This document shows positions 1-7,602 of a stretch of 33,297 bases of DNA, piece by piece. The notes beneath the pieces were generated by a model. It did not search any database and was not told where the DNA came from. It saw only the letters and a list, made by a program, of their open reading frames with translations. Numbering within the stretch: position 1 is the stretch's first letter; every line of letters starts with the position of its first letter. The translations under genes were made by a program, and so were the position numbers. The stretch lies in assembly GCA_016195685.1 (NCBI GenBank), contig JACPZE010000017.1:1-33297 (forward strand), read 5' to 3'. Source of the stretch: Candidatus Gottesmanbacteria bacterium (GTDB lineage Bacteria; Patescibacteriota; Microgenomatia; 2-02-FULL-39-11).

Positions 1-37
1 AACTCATAATTTTTCTTCCTTATAGACGTGTAGGAAG

Positions 38-122
38 GAATTGGTGTAATTGATTGTAAATATCAAACCAATCTCGTATAACATCGTTCGATGTGGCCGA
101 ATTTATTGGTACCAGGATATAG
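38..122 (+). repeat. Promoter-plus-peptide repeat, copy 1
   Basis: First of three copies of an element also seen at 801-863 and 1398-1480. It holds a -35 TTGTAA at 54-59, a 17-bp spacer and a -10 TATAAC at 77-82, followed by a short reading frame (87-122) that reads FDVAEFIGTRI and then stops. Copies 1 and 3 share sequence from about position 35, upstream of the -35. Within the reading frame every difference from copy 3 falls at a third codon position, so the peptide seems to have been under selection, or it is the 5' remnant of a duplicated gene family. The in-frame GTG at 93 could be the start for a transcript beginning near 89. Confidence 0.7.
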
Positions 123-187
123 CCCTTTGTGAGTGCCTATAGTTTGCTCCGAGGGGAGATGAACGATATTTGCCACCTGGTTTTTTC
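89..187 (+). ncRNA. Candidate small RNA downstream of repeat copy 1
   Basis: A transcript from the promoter at 54-82 would start near 89. It can fold into GCCGA/TTGGT (96-100 with 106-110, two wobble pairs), TATAG/CTATA (118-122 with 137-141) and CTCC/GGAG (147-150 with 155-158). It closes with ACCAGG/CCTGGT (111-116 with 176-181), which runs straight into six Ts at 181-186. The closing stem followed by a T-run resembles an intrinsic terminator with a large structured loop. I recognise no known RNA family. Alternatively the T-run simply ends transcription of a decayed gene. Confidence 0.35.
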
Positions 188-220
188 TATTTAGCTGCGA
201 GGACTGAATGAAATTCGTAG

Positions 221-445
221 TTATTTCCTCAATAATTTTACAAATTCATCTTCGGTCAACTTTGCCCGCCTAATCTGTGATTTCAGAAGAAATCTGGCGA
301 CTTCTTTATGGAGTGGAATCGAAAGCGTTGGAAATCCTGCCCTTTGAAGTATCGCATGATCACCAGATGTATGAACATGCGTATATCCTGTTTTTTCAAA
401 TGCCTTTACTGCTTCTTTTCCAGAAATATTAGCAAGTTTAGGCAT
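221..445 (-). CDS. hicA: HicA-family toxin (mRNA interferase)
   Basis: A 74-aa protein with the compact HicA double-stranded RNA-binding-like fold: an N-terminal SGKEAVKAFEKTGY helix, the strand with the conserved histidine in SGDH (His30; most HicA proteins have GSH), then IPLHKEVARFLLKSQIRRAKL and a short acidic/basic tail. HicA toxins cleave mRNA and block translation; the paired HicB neutralises them. It lies 11 bp downstream of hicB on the same strand, in antitoxin-first order. Length and motif order are normal, so it looks intact. It sits between repeat copies 1 and 2, which suggests arrival as a discrete cassette (inference). Confidence 0.85.
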   Translation of the reverse strand: MPKLANISGKEAVKAFEKTGYTHVHTSGDHAILQRAGFPTLSIPLHKEVARFLLKSQIRRAKLTEDEFVKLLRK

Positions 446-456
446 AGAAGAAAGAT

Positions 457-693
457 TTATGTACTTGCAAAAGAGATAGGAATAGTTACCACTTCTTTGG
501 TGAAAGATTTATTTGCTTGTGAATTCTCTATAGCTTCCATAAAAGCTTTAATAGCCTGCTTAGCATTGGCAAGAGCTTCTTTTTTAGTCTTACCCTGACT
601 CATACAGCCATATAGATTCACTACATCAGCTACATAGCCTTTATAGTCTTTGTCATAAGTTAAATCTATAAGATAAGAAAGATTTTTAGTCAT
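457..693 (-). CDS. hicB: HicB-family antitoxin
   Basis: A 78-aa protein with the partial RNase H-like fold of HicB antitoxins. The pattern GYVADVVNLYGCMSQGKTKKEALANAKQAI matches the family's 'G-Y-A-DLPGC-QG-T-EEAL-NA' signature. The family binds HicA and usually autoregulates the operon. No clear C-terminal ribbon-helix-helix or HTH is seen, so DNA binding may be weak or depend on the complex. The gene is first in the operon. A TATAAT lies 22 bp upstream of the ATG, inside an inverted repeat that could be the operator. No Shine-Dalgarno is visible. Confidence 0.82.
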   Translation of the reverse strand: MTKNLSYLIDLTYDKDYKGYVADVVNLYGCMSQGKTKKEALANAKQAIKAFMEAIENSQANKSFTKEVVTIPISFAST

Positions 694-705
694 ATATTTA
701 CGTCT

Positions 706-738
706 CTAGTTTTATATTATACCACAAAAATGAACTAG
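706..738 (-). promoter_or_regulatory. hicBA promoter with flanking inverted repeat
   Basis: On the minus strand a TATAAT (716-721) is bracketed by CTAGTT (733-738) and AACTAG (706-711), 6-bp arms with centres 27 bp apart. Repeats around the -10 are common in autoregulated toxin-antitoxin operons. Which protein binds here is inference, and no good -35 was found. Confidence 0.45.
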
Positions 739-800
739 TATTATTTCAAGAACCATACTGGTATTTGCTTATTTATAAACGTAAATATGGAGATATTTGC

Positions 801-863
801 TTGTAGATTTTATACCAATCTCTTATAATATTGTTCGATATGGCAGAGTTTATCGGCACATAG
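801..863 (+). repeat. Promoter-plus-peptide repeat, copy 2
   Basis: Second copy: -35 TTGTAG 801-806, 17-bp spacer, -10 TATAAT 824-829. The frame from TTG 831 reads (L)FDMAEFIGT and stops at TAG 861-863. An ATG at 840 in the same frame would give MAEFIGT from a nearly leaderless transcript. The GCCGA arm of the hairpin possible in copy 3 is GCAGA here, which breaks that stem while keeping the encoded alanine. This favours peptide conservation over RNA structure. Confidence 0.68.
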
Positions 864-933
864 ATTGTCATAAGGCTTTAAAACAAGGTTGCACCTTATA
901 CTCGTAATACTCTTTATATGTTATAAGTATCTT

Positions 934-1308
934 GTGGGTAAAAAATTATTTATTCTGGGTATAGTATTTTCTTGTTTATCTCTTCTTCTAAGTATTTTTT
1001 TTCCATATAACTCTATTGTTACTCAACTTGAAAATTCTTCTGGAAAAATTATTTATCCAAAATTAACCTTTATTGATATAATAAGAAATTTTCTGGGAAT
1101 TGCCTACTTGTTAATTGTTTTATATTTTCTATTAAATATTCTTTACGGAATATTTAGATTTCTAAAATTAACCATTGGAAAGAAAAGAGAGGAAGCAGAG
1201 TCAAGTATTAAAATGAGTCTATTTTCTTTAATATATGCTGTTATACTTATTTTTCTGTGGATTATAACGGGAATTATCCCAAGAATTTTAGGAATTCACT
1301 TGCTTTAA
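934..1308 (+). CDS. Small membrane protein, TrbC/VirB2-pilin-like topology
   Basis: About 124 aa from a GTG at 934; an in-frame TTG at 889 would add 15 hydrophobic residues, so the start is uncertain. The N-terminus (VGKKLFILGIVFSCLSLLLSIFF) looks like a signal or anchor segment. Two further membrane helices are joined by a charged loop, GKKREEAESSIKMSLF, and the second ends in FLWIITGIIPRIL. Helix, short basic/acidic loop, then helix is the layout of TrbC/VirB2-like pilin proteins, several of which occur in CPR genomes. No conserved motif proves a function. It lies alone between repeat copies 2 and 3. Confidence 0.5.
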   Translation: MGKKLFILGIVFSCLSLLLSIFFPYNSIVTQLENSSGKIIYPKLTFIDIIRNFLGIAYLLIVLYFLLNILYGIFRFLKLTIGKKREEAESSIKMSLFSLIYAVILIFLWIITGIIPRILGIHLL

Positions 1309-1397
1309 ATATATTGGTTTAGCCTAATATAATAGTCTAACCAGTTTACAATTATGTGTTCGTAATCTCGATATTCAGGCTCACTTAATAACCAGTT

Positions 1398-1480
1398 GGA
1401 ATATATTGGTGTAATTGGTTGTAAATCATAAACCAATCTCTTATAATTATGTTCGAGGTAGCCGAGTTTATCGGCACATC
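1398..1480 (+). repeat. Promoter-plus-peptide repeat, copy 3 (probable tRNA-Gly promoter)
   Basis: Third copy: TTGTAA 1419-1424, 17-bp spacer, TATAAT 1442-1447, then ATG TTC GAG GTA GCC GAG TTT ATC in frame (MFEVAEFIGTSN). The DNA here can also form a nested hairpin: GTTCGA/TCGAAC outside and GCCGA/TCGGC inside. The frame continues without obvious protein character into tRNA-Gly, 30 bp downstream. The promoter probably drives that tRNA. Confidence 0.7.
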
Positions 1481-1509
1481 GAACTGTATAGTTTCTCAAA
1501 AATTATTTT

Positions 1510-1584
1510 GCGGGCGTAGTTTACCGGTAAAATGCTTCCTTGCCAAGGAAGAGACAGAGGGTTCAATTCCCTTCGCCCGCTCCA
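1510..1584 (+). tRNA. tRNA-Gly(GCC)
   Basis: Full cloverleaf: acceptor GCGGGCG/CGCCCGC, anticodon stem CTTCC/GGAAG with loop TTGCCAA, and a T-arm with GTTCAATTC. Discriminator T and an encoded CCA follow at 1581-1584, then five Ts. Repeat copy 3 supplies an ideally spaced promoter just upstream. Confidence 0.95.
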
Positions 1585-1732
1585 TTTTTGGGTTGATTCT
1601 ACTCTTTCACCTCTATAGGGTACATAGTTCAAAGATCTCCACTTTCTAGAACTCTTTTATTTAGCCTTCTATATGTGCTATATCACAGTTATAACTTGCT
1701 ATTTTATTCACAATGATGTATATTATAGGCTT

Positions 1733-3382
1733 ATGTCTATTATATTACCTACACCTGTCCAGAAAATTTCTGCCTTTAGTGGCAACCAAAGGAAAATATA
1801 TCTGGCTTTACTTTGCCTTGGTATTGCATGTACTTCAGCATTTGGTTTCTGGTGGATACTTCCAAAGCATCTCCCACATAATTTCACTGGTTTATTCCAT
1901 ATTTTTGATTATTTTCTATTTCTTCTTCTTACTTATGTTGTTTGGTATCAAATCGTAAATGAGTGTTTCTCGTGGTTTATTGCAGGATTTATGGAAAAGC
2001 CAAAGCCTCTTATACCACCGAAAGGACTAAAAGTTGCGTTTTTGACCGCATTCGTTCCAGGTAGCGAACCATATGACATTTTGGAAAAGACTTTATCGGC
2101 TATGGTATCGACAAAATACCCACATGATACATGGTTGCTGGATGAAGGTGATGATCCAATAGCTAAAAAGATTTGCTTAAAATACAACGTTAAACATTTC
2201 AGCAGAAATGGATCAGAAAAATATAACACTCCTGCCGGTATTTACAAAGCAAAAACTAAAGGAGGCAATTATAATGCCTGGTTTGATCAATTCGGAAATT
2301 ATTATGACGTAGTCGCCCAATTAGACGTCGATTTTGTGCCCAAAAAAGAGTATCTGATGGAAACACTCGGTTATTTTCGCGATCCGGATGTAGCTTTTGT
2401 GGGTACACCTCAAATTTATGGAAATACAAAGGATTCATGGATTGTACAAGGTGCAGCAGAACAATCTTACAACTTTTATGGCTCGATGCAAAAAGGGTTT
2501 TTTGGAGCTGATATGACACTATTTATCGGAGCAAATCACGTATTACGAGTTGAGGCATACAACGACATCAATGGTTATTCAGGTCATATCGTAGAAGACC
2601 ATTTAACCGGTATGAAGTTTTATGCACGGCGTTGGAAAAGTGTGTACGTCCCAAAAACGTTAGCTATAGGAGAAGGACCTTCTACTTGGCATGCTTATTT
2701 TAGCCAGCAAATGCGGTGGGCTTATGGTCTTATAGATATTCTTTTCCGACATAGTCCAAAATTATTTAATAAGATGGAAAAGTTCCATATTTTTAATTAT
2801 TTTTTACTGCAACAATATTACTTTTACGGAATTGCTCAAGTGATTGGAGTTTTTCTCTTGTTTATATATTTCTTTTTAGGTATACAGTCTACCTCCATGT
2901 CATTAAACTCACTTTTAGCATTATATATCCCTTTACTTTTTTATCAACAAGTTTTTTTCATCTGGCTACAAAGATTTAATATCAATCCGAAGAAAGAAAA
3001 AGGATTTATGATACGGGGTAGAATCTTAAATTGGGCTGCTTGGCCAATTTATTTTATGGCCTTGCTAGGAGTTATAGCTGGTAGACGTTTAAGTTATGTT
3101 GTCACACCAAAGGGAAATAAAAGAGAGGCAACTATCAAACTAGGGCTTTTTATACCCCATTTTATTTTAGGATCTATTACATTTTCCTGTCTTATTGCAG
3201 CTATTTATACGGATAATAGAATTCCTCAACTTTTATTTTGGGCGATATTAAATACTCTAATTATGTACAGCTTCGTATTTTCCGAAGTAATGCAAATAAT
3301 TTATAAATTTTTTGAAGAAACTGATATAGACTTCATCACAAAATATTTATCACAGAATTTACGCTTCTTCTCTACTAAATAA
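1733..3382 (+). CDS. Processive family 2 glycosyltransferase (cellulose-synthase-like)
   Basis: A 549-aa inner-membrane enzyme. Two N-terminal membrane helices (about 27-47 and 57-82) precede a cytoplasmic GT-A domain with DEGDD (137-141), the metal-binding DVD (198-200), VED (287-289, the TED-type catalytic base) and QQMRW (325-329, Q-x-x-R-W). Several more helices follow from about 355. These are the D, DxD, ED and QxxRW signatures of processive beta-glycosyltransferases such as BcsA, which polymerise and export a polysaccharide from UDP-sugars. No PilZ domain is seen. The ATG at 1733 is chosen because TATTAT lies 6 bp before it (leaderless); an upstream in-frame ATG at 1673 would precede that promoter. 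The polymer cannot be predicted. Confidence 0.88.
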   Translation: MSIILPTPVQKISAFSGNQRKIYLALLCLGIACTSAFGFWWILPKHLPHNFTGLFHIFDYFLFLLLTYVVWYQIVNECFSWFIAGFMEKPKPLIPPKGLKVAFLTAFVPGSEPYDILEKTLSAMVSTKYPHDTWLLDEGDDPIAKKICLKYNVKHFSRNGSEKYNTPAGIYKAKTKGGNYNAWFDQFGNYYDVVAQLDVDFVPKKEYLMETLGYFRDPDVAFVGTPQIYGNTKDSWIVQGAAEQSYNFYGSMQKGFFGADMTLFIGANHVLRVEAYNDINGYSGHIVEDHLTGMKFYARRWKSVYVPKTLAIGEGPSTWHAYFSQQMRWAYGLIDILFRHSPKLFNKMEKFHIFNYFLLQQYYFYGIAQVIGVFLLFIYFFLGIQSTSMSLNSLLALYIPLLFYQQVFFIWLQRFNINPKKEKGFMIRGRILNWAAWPIYFMALLGVIAGRRLSYVVTPKGNKREATIKLGLFIPHFILGSITFSCLIAAIYTDNRIPQLLFWAILNTLIMYSFVFSEVMQIIYKFFEETDIDFITKYLSQNLRFFSTK

Positions 3383-3463
3383 AGTTTCATTTTTGCAGCT
3401 TCAATTTCCAAATAATTTATTTTTAGTGTATTATATTAGTGCGTTTGACGCCCGTACAATTTT

Positions 3464-3545
3464 GGGCTGGTGGCGGAATTGGAAGACGCGTACGCTTCAG
3501 AAGCGTATGACGTAAGTCTTGGAGGTTCGAGTCCTCTCCAGCCCA
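3464..3545 (+). tRNA. tRNA-Leu(CAG)
   Basis: Class II tRNA with acceptor GGGCTGG/CCAGCCC, the leucine-type D-arm TGGCGGAATTGG, anticodon stem TACGC/GCGTA with loop TTCAGAA, and a long variable arm. Discriminator A at 3545. The CCA is not encoded. Confidence 0.94.
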
Positions 3546-3630
3546 CCGAACAAAATCTGCTGATTTTTTCGGTGTAAACACACAAAATCTTAGTGCTTTT
3601 ATGCAGAAAATTTCATCAGGACTTATTCTG

Positions 3631-3703
3631 CGCGCCTGGCGGGAATCGAACCCACAACCTACTTCTTAGAAGGAAGTTGCTCTATCCGTTGAGCTACAGG
3701 CGC
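3631..3703 (-). tRNA. tRNA-Arg(TCT)
   Basis: Minus-strand cloverleaf: acceptor GCGCCTG/CAGGCGC, anticodon stem ACTTC/GAAGT, loop CTTCTAA, T-loop GGGTTCGATTCCC. Discriminator G, no encoded CCA. It follows tRNA-Gly(TCC) by 14 bp and is probably co-transcribed with it. Confidence 0.94.
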
Positions 3704-3717
3704 TTTTCACTAGTCTG

Positions 3718-3788
3718 AGCGGGCGAAGGGAATCGAACCCTCGCATCGAGTTTGGAAAACTCGTATTCTACCATTGAATTACGCCCGC
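3718..3788 (-). tRNA. tRNA-Gly(TCC)
   Basis: Minus-strand cloverleaf sharing the GCGGGCG/CGCCCGC acceptor with tRNA-Gly(GCC); anticodon stem CGAGT/ACTCG, loop TTTCCAA. A TATAAT (3800-3805 on the minus strand) lies 11 bp upstream and probably drives this tRNA and the following tRNA-Arg. No encoded CCA. Confidence 0.94.
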
Positions 3789-3817
3789 GGTAGTCTTTCA
3801 TTATATCAAAATTTATC

Positions 3818-3973
3818 CTATCTCCATAATCCGCTGATCGTATCTTTCACGAAATTAAACGTCGAAACCAAAATATCATTTATGGTTCGATAAACCGAAG
3901 GCCAGATATCCTCTAGAAAATGGAGGGCTCGAGTTGAAAAAGGTTCCTTTGTCTCCCGATATCCTGGATCCAT
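3818..3973 (-). CDS. 51-aa hypothetical small protein
   Basis: Reading frame of 51 codons starting MDPGYRETKEPFSTRALHFL and ending TISGLWR. It fills what would otherwise be an empty gap between the DUF192 gene and tRNA-Gly. A perfect TATAAT (3983-3988, minus strand) lies 9 bp before the ATG, the spacing seen at other probable leaderless genes here. The second half (EDIWPSVYRTINDILVSTFN) has an amphipathic pattern of tryptophan, isoleucine, leucine and phenylalanine that could lie on a membrane. I recognise no family. Support comes from the promoter, composition and fit to the gap, not homology. Confidence 0.5.
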   Translation of the reverse strand: MDPGYRETKEPFSTRALHFLEDIWPSVYRTINDILVSTFNFVKDTISGLWR

Positions 3974-4001
3974 ATGATATTGATTATATCAAAGAATTTG
4001 A

Positions 4002-4445
4002 TCAATTTATAATGCGATTTCCTCTATCTATTTTAAGAGCTTTTATCACTCCAGCGTTTACTTCCAATACTTTATCAAAAGGTGCTTTTGAGGTAAACGT
4101 CGGAAGATTTTCTATACCTACTGTTGTTGGCGGCTGTATGTTTTCGCTCAAATCAACAACTTTATTTTGGTCTATCCAAATAAAATCAAGGGGGAATTTC
4201 ATATCTTTCATCCAAAATCTATAAAATCCTGGTGTTGGGAAAATAAACATTACCCCTTCATTTTTTGGCATATTTTTGCGTCCAGAAAGACCTAAGGCTC
4301 TAGTTTCGTTTGTATCCGCTACCTCAATATTCAGTAGATGCCCATTCATTGAAATTGCTTTTGTCTTATGGAAAGAAGATCGTTTACTATAAAAAAACAA
4401 TAATGCTGCAAATACTATCGCTACGAAGATTAAAAATTTTCTCAT
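4002..4445 (-). CDS. DUF192 family protein, membrane-anchored
   Basis: 147 aa: an N-terminal hydrophobic anchor (RKFLIFVAIVFAALLFFYSK), then a DUF192 domain with the family pattern of an ALGLSGR turn, NEGVMFIFPTPGFYRFWMKD, FPLDFIWIDQNKVVDL and a closing VLEVNAGVIKALKI strand. The domain is extracytoplasmic and its biochemical role is unsettled. The ATG at 4445 is chosen because the longer frame would run back into tRNA-Pro. The gene begins 18 bp after that tRNA's 3' end and may share its transcript. Confidence 0.82.
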   Translation of the reverse strand: MRKFLIFVAIVFAALLFFYSKRSSFHKTKAISMNGHLLNIEVADTNETRALGLSGRKNMPKNEGVMFIFPTPGFYRFWMKDMKFPLDFIWIDQNKVVDLSENIQPPTTVGIENLPTFTSKAPFDKVLEVNAGVIKALKIDRGNRIIN

Positions 4446-4463
4446 TATTATTTCATGGGGAAG

Positions 4464-4540
4464 TGGTCGGGGATGCCCGATTTGAACGGGCGGCCTCACG
4501 CTCCCAAAGCGTGCGCTCTAGCCAACTGAGCTAATCCCCG
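4464..4540 (-). tRNA. tRNA-Pro(TGG)
   Basis: Minus-strand cloverleaf with acceptor CGGGGAT/ATCCCCG, anticodon stem CACGC/GCGTG and loop TTTGGGA. Discriminator A and an encoded CCA (4464-4466). Upstream there is a 10-bp direct repeat (ATAATACCAA, twice within 4568-4593 on the plus strand). Confidence 0.94.
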
Positions 4541-4639
4541 AATAAAAATTCCAATTGCCAAACTTGATAATACCAATTATCCAATAATACCAACATGTTT
4601 GCAAGTTTAGTTATCTAGCATTAAAATGAGATTCTCCCT

Positions 4640-5797
4640 ATGAAATTTATTTTTATGGTTTTTGTATTATTATTTTTCTTGATACCACATGTAGCATTTG
4701 CAACGACCAATCCTTTGGATGTTGCGAACAATAAATACGGTATCCACGTGATCGATGAACATGATTTCCCGAATGCTTCAAATCTTGTAAACTCCTCCGG
4801 AGGCGACTGGGGATATATCACCTTAGTCATTACTGATAATGATAGGAAGAAAGACAAATGGCAGAGAAACTTTGATTTACTTCGAAGTTTACACCTTATC
4901 CCTATCATCAGACTTGCTACTCATCCTAGCGGAGATATTTGGGCTGCACCCAAAACTGAAGATGCGAGGAATTGGGCAGACTTTCTAAATAGTCTTTATT
5001 GGGTAAGCAAAAATAGGTATGTAATCTTATTCAATGAGCCGAATCATGCAACCGAATGGGGAGGATACATAAGCCCTTCTGAATACGCACAAATTCTCAC
5101 TAAATTTAGCGAAACTTTAAAAAGCGCTTCAAAAGATTTCTTTATTTTGCCAGCCGGTTTAGACGCTTCGGCACCGAATGGAAACCAAACCATGGATGAA
5201 ATTGATTTTATAAAAAGTATGATAAATACAAAAACAAACGTCTTTTCCCAAATAGATGGATGGGTTTCCCATTCATATCCAAATCCTGGCTTTCGAGGAC
5301 TTTCTTCAGATGAAGGCCGAGGTACACTTAAAACTTACCGTTGGGAAATCGAAGTACTGAAAAATTTTGGCGTAAACTACCAATTTCCTGTTTTTATCAC
5401 CGAAACCGGATGGCCACATGCGGATGGACTAGTACAAAACAAATCATATTACTCCGTAGAATTAATTGCGGAACTTCTAAAACAAGCTTCCCAACAAATA
5501 TGGGATGACCCTCAAATCGTTGCAATTACTCCTTTTATATTAAATTACCAAAGCATACCGTTTGCAAATTTTTCCTGGACAAAGTTAGGTGAAAAAGATT
5601 TTTATCCCTATTATTATACATACAAAAATATCCCTAAAATTGCCGGCAAGCCTATCTTAAATAGCGTATTCGGCAATTTTAATGGTTTCAAAATCAATAA
5701 CTTAATAACCAATTATTCCTCTGACTTAGAAGTATTTCGAAGCCACATTGACTTAAAATTCTTCCAGAGTTTATTTCTTCGGCTATTTAAACTATAA
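4640..5797 (+). CDS. Secreted glycoside hydrolase, clan GH-A-like
   Basis: 385 aa with a signal peptide (MKFIFMVFVLLFFLIPHVAF, cleavage probably after the next Ala) and a TIM-barrel-type catalytic region. FNEPN (131-135) supplies the probable acid/base Glu133 and ITETGW (253-258) the probable nucleophile Glu255, about 120 residues apart. That spacing and the NEP and ETG(W) motifs mark retaining clan GH-A enzymes (cellulase, GH39- or GH5-like). The substrate is unknown. About 60 residues at the C-terminus match nothing I recognise. No Shine-Dalgarno is visible. The stop codon overlaps the -10 of the next tRNA. Confidence 0.78.
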   Translation: MKFIFMVFVLLFFLIPHVAFATTNPLDVANNKYGIHVIDEHDFPNASNLVNSSGGDWGYITLVITDNDRKKDKWQRNFDLLRSLHLIPIIRLATHPSGDIWAAPKTEDARNWADFLNSLYWVSKNRYVILFNEPNHATEWGGYISPSEYAQILTKFSETLKSASKDFFILPAGLDASAPNGNQTMDEIDFIKSMINTKTNVFSQIDGWVSHSYPNPGFRGLSSDEGRGTLKTYRWEIEVLKNFGVNYQFPVFITETGWPHADGLVQNKSYYSVELIAELLKQASQQIWDDPQIVAITPFILNYQSIPFANFSWTKLGEKDFYPYYYTYKNIPKIAGKPILNSVFGNFNGFKINNLITNYSSDLEVFRSHIDLKFFQSLFLRLFKL

Positions 5798-5807
5798 TCA
5801 AGGGGAC

Positions 5808-5880
5808 GGTGGCATTAGCTCAACGGCAGAGCGCTGCCCTGTGGAGGCAGATGTTGCCGGTTCAAATCCGGTATGCCACC
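5808..5880 (+). tRNA. tRNA-His(GTG)
   Basis: Cloverleaf with the histidine-specific extra G at position -1 (5808) paired to C73 (5880); anticodon stem CTGCC/GGCAG, loop CTGTGGA. CCA is not encoded. TATAAT at 5793-5798 overlaps the stop codon of the upstream hydrolase gene and is the likely -10. Confidence 0.94.
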
Positions 5881-5919
5881 CACCATGATATAGCGGATAT
5901 ATAATCCGTATTAATTTTT

Positions 5920-7572
5920 ATGGAACTCACAAACCAACCAGAACTTAAACAACCAGTTGAAGATACTTCTGTCCCACCGACAAGCATATCTCATTTTGCC
6001 CAGGCTCTGGTCAAAAGTTGGAATTTAGGTGAGGCTAAACCTTCCACCTCAACCAACAAAATATCCGTATCTCAAACTGTTTCTTTTGTCGCCTTTTTGT
6101 ATGAAAAAATGAGAAATGCGGTGGAATTCCGGGAAGAACATCTTATCAGACGTGCCACAATCGAAAGAGTGATAAAAAGAAGAATGCTTTTAAACGAAAA
6201 CGGAAGAGATATTTCCGAACTTCTTATTAAAGAACTTCTTTGGGCCCGATATTATGAAAATAATACTATCGGTGAGGAAAAAGTCCAGGAAGTGCAAACA
6301 ACCATCGATAAATATTTTTTTCTTCGCAATGAAATTTCTGCAGGCAGATCTGGTAAGGAACAAGAAAAAATCGCTTCCTTTATACTGGATATTCTTTCTT
6401 GTGAAATCGAAGAAGTACTTTCCCCCAATCCGAGACTGGAAGCTTTTACAAATTTTGCATACCAGCTTCTTAGACTTACGGTTGCGCCTTTTGACGGTGA
6501 TCCATTGGAAAAAGATATCCAAGTTTATATCGCCGTTGAACGTACATTTGCACACAGTGATGACCCTCTTATACGGTATCATTTACTGAAACTCATGTTG
6601 CCTGAGGTGACAGGAATTACGTGGAAAACCGCTGAAAAAATCCTACCCAGATTTCATGAAATATACAAGGATATCGAAACAAACATAATCCATCCACTAG
6701 GAGACAAAACCCGTAATTACATAAAGAAACAAATTCCGCCGTATTTAATTTTGCAGGATGTATTTACTCAAAATGACAAATCCATCCTAAAAATACTTAC
6801 CGATGAAGACAAGCTTAAGGAGAAAGTCGATGAAACTTGTCGCAAACGCTATGACGAAACCAAAGGAAGATTACGAAGGACAGGCATCAGGTCTTTTATA
6901 TATATTTTGCTTACCAAAGTTATTTTTGCGTTTTTATTGGAACTTCCCTACGATTTATATATAGTCAAAAATGTCAATTATATCCCCATAATTATAAATG
7001 TTATTTTTCCGCCCTTCTTAATGGCAATTATTATACTTTCGGTGACAGTTCCGGGAGACGAAAATACTAGAAAAATCTTCAACCTCATAAAGGGTATCAT
7101 CGTTTATGACCCACAATCCAAAGAAGTCAAAGCACAAGCATTTGTAATCGGTAAAAAGGCAAAAGTCAAAAGTCCACTTTTTACGGCCATATTTTCTTTT
7201 CTGTATTTGCTGACATATCTTATAACTTTTGGAGGTATTATTTATATTCTATCCAAATTCAATTTCAACCCAGCTAGTCAAGCAATTTTTATATTTTTCG
7301 TAACGTTGGTGACTTTTTTTGCTTACCGTATCATCATCATTACACATGAATACCTAGTCATAGATCGGGAAGGACCACTTACTCCAGTAGTAGATTTCTT
7401 CTTCCTGCCTGTTATCAGAGTAGGCCAATGGCTTTCGGGAGAAGTTCTTGCTAAATTTAATGTCTTTATTTTCTTTTTTGATTTTATCATCGAGATGCCT
7501 CTTAAAGCTGTCGTTGAAGTCATCGATGAATGGGTCCATTTTGTAAGATTGAAAAAAGAAGAAATTGTGTAA
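5920..7572 (+). CDS. 550-aa hypothetical membrane protein
   Basis: I recognise no family. Residues 1-320 look soluble and mostly helical, with charged stretches (EEHLIRRATIERVIKRRM; KEKVDETCRKRYDETKGR). About four membrane helices follow near 323-345, 353-376, 420-445 and 453-477, and then a hydrophobic, probably amphipathic C-terminus (KFNVFIFFFDFIIEMPLKAVVEVIDEW). A cytoplasmic N-domain on a four-helix anchor is the simplest topology. TATAAT at about 5898 lies some 16 bp upstream of the ATG, giving a very short leader. The gene stands alone between tRNA-His and the convergent lepA. Confidence 0.75.
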   Translation: MELTNQPELKQPVEDTSVPPTSISHFAQALVKSWNLGEAKPSTSTNKISVSQTVSFVAFLYEKMRNAVEFREEHLIRRATIERVIKRRMLLNENGRDISELLIKELLWARYYENNTIGEEKVQEVQTTIDKYFFLRNEISAGRSGKEQEKIASFILDILSCEIEEVLSPNPRLEAFTNFAYQLLRLTVAPFDGDPLEKDIQVYIAVERTFAHSDDPLIRYHLLKLMLPEVTGITWKTAEKILPRFHEIYKDIETNIIHPLGDKTRNYIKKQIPPYLILQDVFTQNDKSILKILTDEDKLKEKVDETCRKRYDETKGRLRRTGIRSFIYILLTKVIFAFLLELPYDLYIVKNVNYIPIIINVIFPPFLMAIIILSVTVPGDENTRKIFNLIKGIIVYDPQSKEVKAQAFVIGKKAKVKSPLFTAIFSFLYLLTYLITFGGIIYILSKFNFNPASQAIFIFFVTLVTFFAYRIIIITHEYLVIDREGPLTPVVDFFFLPVIRVGQWLSGEVLAKFNVFIFFFDFIIEMPLKAVVEVIDEWVHFVRLKKEEIV

Positions 7573-7602
7573 ATTTACTATATTAGCGAAGTAAAAATAG
7601 AA

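Noticed and set aside
308-598. Plus-strand frame of 96 codons across hicBA
   Set aside because: It is antisense to two recognised genes and has low-complexity, Cys/Phe-rich content typical of a shadow frame.
1305-1499. Minus-strand 64-codon frame
   Set aside because: It runs antisense through repeat copy 3, including the promoter; no family and no promoter of its own.
1449-1649. Full 66-codon frame starting MFEVAEFIGT
   Set aside because: After the conserved first ten codons it runs through tRNA-Gly and loses protein character; only the start is treated as part of the repeat.
3865-3893. Imperfect inverted repeat TCGAAACC/GGTTCGA as a terminator
   Set aside because: It lies inside the likely 51-aa coding frame, has a bulge and no T-run.
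3934-4224. Plus-strand 96-codon frame with GGAGGG upstream
   Set aside because: Antisense to the DUF192 gene and to the better supported 51-aa gene.
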